From assembly GCA_963807065.1 (NCBI GenBank), contig CAWDZQ010000004.1:1302001-1366000 (forward strand): DNA of 64,000 bases, read 5' to 3'. Of the stretch, positions 58,844 to 64,000 are shown piece after piece. A program made the translations under genes and the position numbers. Under the pieces are notes generated by a model. The model searched no databases. It was not told the DNA's origin and saw only the letters and a list, made by a program, of their open reading frames with translations. The stretch is from CAWAND01 sp963807065 (GTDB lineage: Bacteria; Chloroflexota; Anaerolineae; Anaerolineales; E44-bin32). The stretch's first letter is position 1, and each line of letters begins with the position of its first letter.

Positions 58844-59959
58844 TCACGACTGATAAAGGCGGGGGACGCGGGCGCTAAGCCCGCACACGACCTCATATCC
58901 GACCGTTCCCCACACCTCGGCCAGGTCGCCCGGACGAAGGCCTTCGTCGCCCTGGCGGCCGACGATCACAACCTCATCGCCAGTGGCAGCGTCAGGCACA
59001 TCATCCAGATTGATGATGGTTTGGTCCATGCACACCCGACCCACAACTGGCGCCCACCGGCCGTGGATCAAGACCCGGGCTCCCGGTTCGCGGCGGAACC
59101 CATCCCCATACCCCACTGGGATCACGCCCAGCCGCTCGTCCTTTGGGGTCACATAGCGATGCCCGTAGGACACCCCGGTGCCCGCCGGCACCTCGCGCAC
59201 CGTCGTCAGGCGCGCCTTCCAAACCAGGGCCGGCCGAAAGTCTTCCGGCACCCGGACTTCCTCCGACGGGTTCAGACCATAGATGGCGATTCCGGGGCGC
59301 ACCATGTCGAAGCGCGCCGACGGCCGTGTGAGGGCCGCCGCCGAGTTGGCGGTGTGGACCAGGGGCGGCCTCAGCCCGGCCGACGTGACCTCACCCAGCA
59401 GGTCATCGAAGAGTGCGGCTTGCTTGTCGGTGCTGGCGGCCGAGGGTTCATCGGCGCGGGCAAAATGTGTGAACAGCCCTTCGACTTTCACTCCCGGGAT
59501 CGTTTGCAGCGCCTGCAGCAGGCCGAAGGCCGCATGCGGTTCCGCTCCCAGGCGCGTCATGCCCGTGTCCACCTTGACGTGGACCTGGACTGTTTCGCCC
59601 GCCGATCGGGCGGCGGCCGCCAGGGCATCGAGCTGTGCCTGGTTGTAGACCGTCACCGAAATATGGTGGGCGGTCGCATCCGCCATTCTCGAGTTGGGAG
59701 TTTCGCCCAAGACAAGGACCGGTGCGGCGACGCCTCCGTCGCGAATCTCGATCGCCTCGTCGATCCGCGCCACGCCACAATATGCCGCGCCGGCCTCGAC
59801 CGCCGACCTGGCAGCCGGGACCAGGCCGTGGCCGTAGCCGTTGGCCTTGACCACGGCCATGACGCGTGTGTCGGCCAGCTTTTGCATGGCTTGAACGTTG
59901 TGCGCGATGGCGCCCAAATCAATTTCAAGCCAGGTCGATAATCCATCATAAGAGGCCAT
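58844..59959 (-). CDS. alr: Alanine racemase
   Basis: 371 residues, fold-type III PLP enzyme making D-alanine for peptidoglycan. The PLP lysine is in VMAVVKANGYGHG and the catalytic Tyr in GVSYGHRYVTPKD region; MCMDQ-type motif reads RVCMDQTIINLDD. The ATG at 59959 matches the family N-terminus (STWLEIDLGAIAHNV). A TATACT lies only 10 bases upstream of this codon, implying a very short or absent leader. Confidence 0.96.
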   Translation of the reverse strand: MASYDGLSTWLEIDLGAIAHNVQAMQKLADTRVMAVVKANGYGHGLVPAARSAVEAGAAYCGVARIDEAIEIRDGGVAAPVLVLGETPNSRMADATAHHISVTVYNQAQLDALAAAARSAGETVQVHVKVDTGMTRLGAEPHAAFGLLQALQTIPGVKVEGLFTHFARADEPSAASTDKQAALFDDLLGEVTSAGLRPPLVHTANSAAALTRPSARFDMVRPGIAIYGLNPSEEVRVPEDFRPALVWKARLTTVREVPAGTGVSYGHRYVTPKDERLGVIPVGYGDGFRREPGARVLIHGRWAPVVGRVCMDQTIINLDDVPDAATGDEVVIVGRQGDEGLRPGDLAEVWGTVGYEVVCGLSARVPRLYQS

Positions 59960-59969
59960 GGGTCCGGGC

Positions 59970-59975
59970 AGTATA
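59970..59975 (-). promoter_or_regulatory. -10 element just before alr
   Basis: TATACT on the minus strand, 10 bases from the alr ATG, predicting a 5' leader of only a few bases. Confidence 0.5.
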
Positions 59976-60015
59976 AGCGCGAGCGGAGCGGCTGACAATG
60001 AAACCCCGCCGAAGG

Positions 60016-60021
60016 TATAAT
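60016..60021 (+). promoter_or_regulatory. -10 element for tgt
   Basis: TATAAT followed by CCCGCACCA and then an ATG at 60031 that opens a 21-codon leader frame. It lies 61 bases before the preferred tgt start. Confidence 0.55.
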
Positions 60022-60030
60022 CCCGCACCA

Positions 60031-60096
60031 ATGACCCATCCAGTTGTCTTCGCCAAACGCTCTATATGTGAATTCCTTCACAATGTTCACCTTTGA
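60031..60096 (+). CDS. Possible leaderless upstream open reading frame before tgt
   Basis: An ATG nine bases after the TATAAT opens a 21-residue frame (MTHPVVFAKRSICEFLHNVH...) ending in TGA at 60096, 14 bases inside tgt in another frame. It may be chance, or a leader peptide coupling translation into tgt, which has no ribosome binding site of its own. Confidence 0.25.
   Translation: MTHPVVFAKRSICEFLHNVHL
60066..60083. promoter_or_regulatory. CRP/Rex-type palindrome overlapping the tgt start codon
   Basis: ATGTGAATTCCTTCACAA: perfect TGTGA-N6-TCACA. Its last base is the A of the ATG at 60083 and it lies about 40 bases downstream of the predicted transcription start, a position suited to repression. 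Confidence 0.5.
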
Positions 60097-61198
60097 GACT
60101 CAGGCCGTCGACGGGGCGGCGCGTGCCGGCGTTTTTCACACGCCGCACGGCGATCTCGAGACCCCGCTTTTCGCCCCGGTGGGGACCCAGGCGACGGTCA
60201 AGGCCCTGACGCCAGCTCAACTGGACGAACTCGGCGCCAGCCTGGTCCTGGCCAACACTTATCATCTCTATCTGCGGCCGGGCCACGAGCTGATCCGACG
60301 CCAGGGCGGCCTGCACGACTTCATGCGCTGGCCGCATCCGATCCTGACCGATTCGGGGGGCTTTCAGGTCTTTTCCCTGAGCGATCGGCGCACCGTCGAC
60401 GATGATGGGGTCACCTTTCGATCACACCTGGATGGCTCGGAGCACCGCTTCACGCCTGAGAAAGCCATTCAGATCCAAGAAGCCCTGGGCGCCGATATCA
60501 TCATGGCCTTCGACGAGTGCCCCGAGCCGCACGACCGGGGCTACAACGAAGCCGCCCTTGAGCGCACCCATCGCTGGGCGGAGCGCTGCCTGGCTGTCAA
60601 GAGCCGCCCCGACCAGGCTCTGTTCGGCATCGTCCAGGGCGGGGTGTTCCCCGATCTTCGCCTACGCTCGGCGGAATTCATCGCCGGGCTCGATTTTCCC
60701 GGCGTGGCGATCGGGGGATTATCAGTGGGCGAGTCCAAGCCCGAAATGCTGGGCATCCTCGACATCTTAAGCGGCGCGCTGCCGATGGACAGGCCCCGCT
60801 ATTTGATGGGGGTCGGATCGCCGGAGGACCTGGTGGCCGGTGTGCGACGCGGCATTGATCTGTTCGACTGCGTCCTGCCGACGCGCATGGCACGCAACCA
60901 GGCCGCCCTGACCCGGCTGGGGCGCATCAGCCTGCGCAATGCCCCCTTCGCCGAAGACCCTCGTCCCATCGACCCGGATTGCCGGTGCTACACTTGCCGC
61001 ACGTTCACGCGCAGCTATCTGCGGCACCTGATTGTGGCGGGGGAGATGCTGGCGTCGACGCTGGTTTCCATCCACAACCTGCACATGTTGATCGCTCTGG
61101 CGGCTGACCTGCGGTCGGCCGTCCTGGCCGGCACCCTCGACGGTTTCATCCAAGACTTCGAGGCCGGCTACCAGAAACACCGACCGGAGGCGCTGTAG
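60083..61198 (+). CDS. tgt: Queuine tRNA-ribosyltransferase
   Basis: 371 residues. It exchanges guanine-34 for preQ1 in tRNAs with GUN anticodons. Nucleophile and substrate motifs: LTDSGGFQVFSLS (Asp general acid/base), GIVQGGVFPDLR, VAIGGLSVGE, nucleophile Asp in FDCVLPTRMARN, and the zinc site DCRCYTCRTFTRSYLRHL with the later His. The ATG at 60083 (MFTFETQA) matches the family; TTG at 60044 and GTG at 60068 are possible. queG at 45-46 kb serves the same pathway. Confidence 0.96.
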   Translation: MFTFETQAVDGAARAGVFHTPHGDLETPLFAPVGTQATVKALTPAQLDELGASLVLANTYHLYLRPGHELIRRQGGLHDFMRWPHPILTDSGGFQVFSLSDRRTVDDDGVTFRSHLDGSEHRFTPEKAIQIQEALGADIIMAFDECPEPHDRGYNEAALERTHRWAERCLAVKSRPDQALFGIVQGGVFPDLRLRSAEFIAGLDFPGVAIGGLSVGESKPEMLGILDILSGALPMDRPRYLMGVGSPEDLVAGVRRGIDLFDCVLPTRMARNQAALTRLGRISLRNAPFAEDPRPIDPDCRCYTCRTFTRSYLRHLIVAGEMLASTLVSIHNLHMLIALAADLRSAVLAGTLDGFIQDFEAGYQKHRPEAL

Positions 61199-61200
61199 TC

Positions 61201-62025
61201 ATGACCGCTTTTCAAGCCCTGATTCTGGGCATCGTCCAGGGGGCTACCGAATTCCTGCCTGTCTCCTCGTCGGGCCACCTGGTGCTGGTGCCCTGGCTCT
61301 TAGGCTGGCAGTTGGATCCTCAGGCCGCCTTTGTCTTCGACGTCCTGGTGCAGTGGGGGACGCTGCTGGCAGTCATTGTCTATTTTTGGCGCGAACTGCC
61401 CGGCCTGGCGCTGGCCGCCCTGCGGGGACTGATCCACGGCCATCCCTTGGAGAGTCCGGCGGCCAGGATGGCCTGGCTGCTGGTGTTGGCCAGCCTGCCG
61501 GCGGCGGTGCTCGGCCTGGTGTTCAAGGATACGGTGGAGGCGACCTTCGGCCAGCCGACCATGGTGTTCGGTTTCCTGTTGGTGACCTCCGCTCTGCTGG
61601 CCGTCAGCGAATGGCTGGGTCATCGCACCCGGTCGATGGAAAGTCTGCGGTGGACGGATGCGCTGTGGATCGGCTTGGCGCAGGTACTGGCCCTCTTTCC
61701 GGGCGTCTCGCGCTCGGGCTCGACGATCGCCGGGGGCATGACCCGTCAGCTGCGCCGCCCCGATGCCGCCCGATTTGCCTTCCTCATGTCGGTGCCGATC
61801 ATGATCGGGGCTGGGCTGGTTGCCCTGCGCGACCTGGCGCGACTGCCCGACGTCGCCGCCCAGTTGGGAAATCTCGCCCTCGGCTTCCTGGCGGCCGCCG
61901 TCGTCGGGTATCTGGCCATCCGATGGCTGCTCCGATACCTGTCCCAGCGCCCGCTGACCGTGTTCATCATCTACACGGCGGTCGTCGGGGTGATCGGATT
62001 GGTGCTGAGCATCTGGCGTGGCTAG
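61201..62025 (+). CDS. uppP: Undecaprenyl-diphosphatase
   Basis: 274 residues, about eight membrane segments. BacA/UppP motifs: GIVQGATEFLPVSSSGHLVL with the catalytic Glu and Ser/His region, and LFPGVSRSGSTIAGGM. It recycles undecaprenyl pyrophosphate, the lipid carrier for peptidoglycan; loss sensitises cells to bacitracin. It starts two bases after the tgt stop and its stop overlaps the next gene. Confidence 0.96.
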   Translation: MTAFQALILGIVQGATEFLPVSSSGHLVLVPWLLGWQLDPQAAFVFDVLVQWGTLLAVIVYFWRELPGLALAALRGLIHGHPLESPAARMAWLLVLASLPAAVLGLVFKDTVEATFGQPTMVFGFLLVTSALLAVSEWLGHRTRSMESLRWTDALWIGLAQVLALFPGVSRSGSTIAGGMTRQLRRPDAARFAFLMSVPIMIGAGLVALRDLARLPDVAAQLGNLALGFLAAAVVGYLAIRWLLRYLSQRPLTVFIIYTAVVGVIGLVLSIWRG

Positions 62026-62773
62026 ACGCAGCGCCGCATTCTTGCTGCTCTTGGTGGTCGTAGCCGGCTGCTCCGGCGCCGTCACCGCCACGCCGACGCC
62101 CGTCCCCACGGCCATCTTGGTGACAAGTCCGGCGCTCGAACCGCTGGTAACTGGCTGGTTGAAAGACTATGCCTCGGCCACGGGCCCCCTGGTCTTCGAC
62201 CTCGAGATCCGCGCCCCGTCCGCCCCGCTGGCGAGCGGGGAGACGCGCATCCAGGGGTCGTCGCCCGAAACCGGGGGGTTTGCCACACCCCTTGGGCGAG
62301 AGGCAGTGGCGGTCATCGTGCACCCTGATGTCACCAAGCGTGATTTCAGCCTGGCCGAACTGGCCGATATCTTCTCGGGGCGGACGACGAAGTGGGATGC
62401 CGTCGACGGCGGCACGGGCGACGCACAGCCGGTCATTCCCCTGATGGAAGATTGCCTGAGGCTGACCTTTGAGTCGAGCGTGATGGGGTCGGCACCGTTT
62501 GCATCGGGCGCCCGGCTGGCCTCGACCCCGTCTCAGATGCTCGCTTTGGTGGCACAAACGCCGGGAGCCATTGGCCTGATACCGCTCAGCCAGCCGGCCG
62601 ACGGGGTGAGAGTGGTCCGTGTCGATGGGCAGCTCGCCGATCCCGCCCGTCTCGATAGCACGACCTACCCTCTGACGTTGGCCGTCAGCGCCACCGGCGC
62701 CCTTCCCCCCGCCTCACCGATCTACGATTTTCTGGTTTGGAAGCAGACCTCGGCACCGGCAGTCCAACCCTGA
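62018..62773 (+). CDS. PstS-like periplasmic-binding-fold lipoprotein
   Basis: 251 residues. Signal peptide with lipobox VVAGC (Cys18), Thr/Pro spacer, then a type II solute-binding-like fold resembling phosphate-binding PstS proteins: AVAVIVHPDVTKRDFSLAEL, DIFSGRTTKWDAVD, and TPGAIGLIPLSQ. The typical phosphate-ligand signature is not obvious, so the ligand is open. The GTG start overlaps the uppP stop, so they are co-transcribed. No ABC permease is adjacent. Confidence 0.75.
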   Translation: MARRSAAFLLLLVVVAGCSGAVTATPTPVPTAILVTSPALEPLVTGWLKDYASATGPLVFDLEIRAPSAPLASGETRIQGSSPETGGFATPLGREAVAVIVHPDVTKRDFSLAELADIFSGRTTKWDAVDGGTGDAQPVIPLMEDCLRLTFESSVMGSAPFASGARLASTPSQMLALVAQTPGAIGLIPLSQPADGVRVVRVDGQLADPARLDSTTYPLTLAVSATGALPPASPIYDFLVWKQTSAPAVQP

Positions 62774-62779
62774 TCAGGT

Positions 62780-63421
62780 CTATTGCAGGAAGGGGTTGGC
62801 GCGGCGCTCCCGGCCGACGCTGGTCTCTGGGCCGTGGCCTGGGAGCAGGCGCACATCGTCCGATAGGCTCAGAACTTCTCGCTCGATACTTGCCAACAGG
62901 ACCTCCCCATCCCCGCCCGGCAGATCGGAGCGGCCAATGCTGCCCTGGAAGATCAAGTCTCCGCTCAGCATCAATGCCTGATCGCGGTTCAGCAGGACCA
63001 CGTGACCGGGAGTGTGACCAGGGGTATGGCGAACCTCAAAGGTGTGCTGGCCGAGGTGGAGGGTCATGCCGTGGAGCAAGGGGATCTCAGGCTCCGGACC
63101 GGGATCGAAGTCGGTGACCCCGAAGACGGCCGCGCCGCCGTTCAAGCGCCACAGCGGCTGATCATCCGGGTGCAGCGCCACGGGCACGCGGCTCGGGTTG
63201 GCGGCATCGATTCCGGCCGCCCCGCCGAAATGATCAAAGTGAGCGTGCGTCAACCAGATGTTTGTGATCCGCCAGCCGCGCTCATCGGCGGCCCGTACAA
63301 TCTGCTCCCCATCCCAGGCCGGATCGACGACGACCGCCGTGCCCCCGGCTTCGCCGATCAGATAAGCATTCGTCATCGCCGGGCCCTGGGTGAAGCGCAC
63401 GATCTCGAGCGGGGGAGTCAA
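62780..63421 (-). CDS. Metallo-beta-lactamase-fold hydrolase (glyoxalase II-like)
   Basis: 213 residues. Metal motif THAHFDHFGG, then HTPGHTPGHVVLL, SGDLIFQGSIGRSDLPGG and LLPGHGPETSVGRE, the pattern of YcbL/GloB-type hydrolases. It probably hydrolyses a thioester such as S-lactoylglutathione or a related thiol. The TTG at 63421 lies 5 bases after AGGAGG; an in-frame GTG at 63493 would add 24 unrelated residues. Confidence 0.9.
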   Translation of the reverse strand: MTPPLEIVRFTQGPAMTNAYLIGEAGGTAVVVDPAWDGEQIVRAADERGWRITNIWLTHAHFDHFGGAAGIDAANPSRVPVALHPDDQPLWRLNGGAAVFGVTDFDPGPEPEIPLLHGMTLHLGQHTFEVRHTPGHTPGHVVLLNRDQALMLSGDLIFQGSIGRSDLPGGDGEVLLASIEREVLSLSDDVRLLPGHGPETSVGRERRANPFLQ

Positions 63422-63496
63422 ACCGGCCTCCTGGCCTGCCACGGTCTGGTCCCATCTTACCGTCTTTTCGCGCCGGTATCCGACAGTCGGCACACG

Positions 63497-63505
63497 TGCT
63501 AAACT
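63497..63505 (+). promoter_or_regulatory. Extended -10 for the beta-eliminating lyase gene
   Basis: TGCTAAACT, 28 bases before the ATG at 63534. Confidence 0.45.
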
Positions 63506-63533
63506 GGGTTATCTCGGGTCAAGGAGCCCTGCC

Positions 63534-64000
63534 ATGACTAACTACCCCCCCGAGCCGTTTCGCATCAAAGCCGTCGAGAAGATCCGGCGAATCAGCCGCT
63601 CCGCACGAGAAGCGGCTCTCGAGCGTGCCCACTACAACGTGTTTAGCCTGGCGTCGGAAGACGTGTACATAGACCTTATGACGGACTCGGGCACCGGGGC
63701 GATGAGCGACCAGCAGTGGGCGGCGTTGATGACGGGCGATGAGGCCTACGCCGGCTCCCGCTCATTCCTTCGTCTGAAGGCGGTGGTCGAGCAGGTCTTT
63801 GGCTTCGCCCACTTCGTCCCCACGCATCAAGGACGAGCGGCGGAAAACATTCTGTGCGCCGTCCGCGTCCGGCCAGGGCACGTCATCCCCAACAACGCCC
63901 ATTTCGACACCACCCAGGGCAACATCCTGGCGCGCGGCGGCCGTCCCGTCGACCTGCCGTCGCTCGAGGCTGCCGATCCCTCGTCCGACTTCCCGTTCAA
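63534..64000 (+). CDS. Tryptophanase/tyrosine phenol-lyase family PLP enzyme (partial, N-terminal part)
   Basis: 155 residues to the right edge. The sequence follows the beta-eliminating lyase family: KAVEKIRRISRSAREAALER, NVFSLASEDVYIDLMTDSGT, AMSDQQWAALMTGDEAYAGS and FVPTHQGRAAENIL. Members cleave tryptophan to indole or tyrosine to phenol with pyruvate and ammonia. The part needed to tell these apart, and the PLP lysine, lies beyond the window. AAGGAG precedes the ATG at 63534. Confidence 0.88.
   Translation, partial: MTNYPPEPFRIKAVEKIRRISRSAREAALERAHYNVFSLASEDVYIDLMTDSGTGAMSDQQWAALMTGDEAYAGSRSFLRLKAVVEQVFGFAHFVPTHQGRAAENILCAVRVRPGHVIPNNAHFDTTQGNILARGGRPVDLPSLEAADPSSDFPF

Noticed and set aside
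1..64000. CRISPR arrays, tRNA and rRNA genes
   Set aside because: No regularly spaced direct repeats were seen, and no TpsiC-like arm (GGTTCGAATCC) or rRNA signatures were recognised on either strand by eye.

Overview
The window reads as a GC-rich bacterial chromosome segment, most likely from the Chloroflexota (Anaerolineae-like). The support is indirect: lipoproteins with Ser/Thr/Pro-rich stalks, tandem NBR1-Ig-like lipoproteins, YtxH, SPFH and LysM surface proteins, a diadenylate cyclase/YbbR pair, and many overlapping genes with GTG or TTG starts. No rRNA, tRNA, CRISPR array or intact insertion sequence was seen. Two genes (comEC and an NDP-forming acyl-CoA synthetase) carry a single-base frame break in a GC-rich run, which may be assembly error or real decay.

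Layout. 0-19 kb is mixed housekeeping and surface genes: ridA, a two-component pair, a secreted metalloprotease, dtd, small membrane proteins, a PyrK/PyrD-like pair, an SPFH protein, an esterase, a trypsin-like protease with a stand-alone copy of its N-terminal domain, an orphan sugar-binding lipoprotein, a MocR-type regulator, comEC, a CoA-binding protein and a thioesterase. 19.2-28.0 kb (minus strand) is a bacterial microcompartment operon: rpiB-like isomerase, deoC, a zinc-finger protein, BMC-P, CoA-acylating aldehyde dehydrogenase, BMC-H, EutJ-like ATPase, BMC-T, a small protein with a C-terminal encapsulation-type helix, two more BMC-P, a receiver-GAF sensor and an unknown protein. The isomerase and aldolase place it in the sugar-phosphate-utilising (SPU) class: deoxyribose-5-phosphate is cleaved to glyceraldehyde-3-phosphate and acetaldehyde, and acetaldehyde is oxidised to acetyl-CoA inside the shell. 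No phosphotransacylase or alcohol dehydrogenase is encoded in the operon.

28.0-34.6 kb is a housekeeping run (TPR protein, cdaA, ybbR, der, lepB). 34.7-46 kb holds polA, a response regulator coupled to a roadblock-like protein ending in an apparently dead IS200-type transposase fold, two paralogous lipoproteins, miaB, an esterase lipoprotein, a LysM protein and queG. 46-64 kb holds uvrA, two zinc-ribbon proteins, the frame-broken acyl-CoA synthetase, a heterodimeric ABC exporter, alr, tgt, uppP, a small binding-protein-like lipoprotein, a metallo-beta-lactamase-fold hydrolase and the start of a tryptophanase/tyrosine phenol-lyase.

Regulatory patterns. Many genes have an extended -10 close to TGCTANAAT. 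In at least two cases (lepB, the 39.3 kb response regulator) it sits six bases from the start codon, implying leaderless mRNA. Four intergenic or start-overlapping palindromes of the form TGTGA-N6-TCACA (42.9, 52.0, 54.7 and 60.1 kb) suggest a shared CRP/FNR- or Rex-type regulator.
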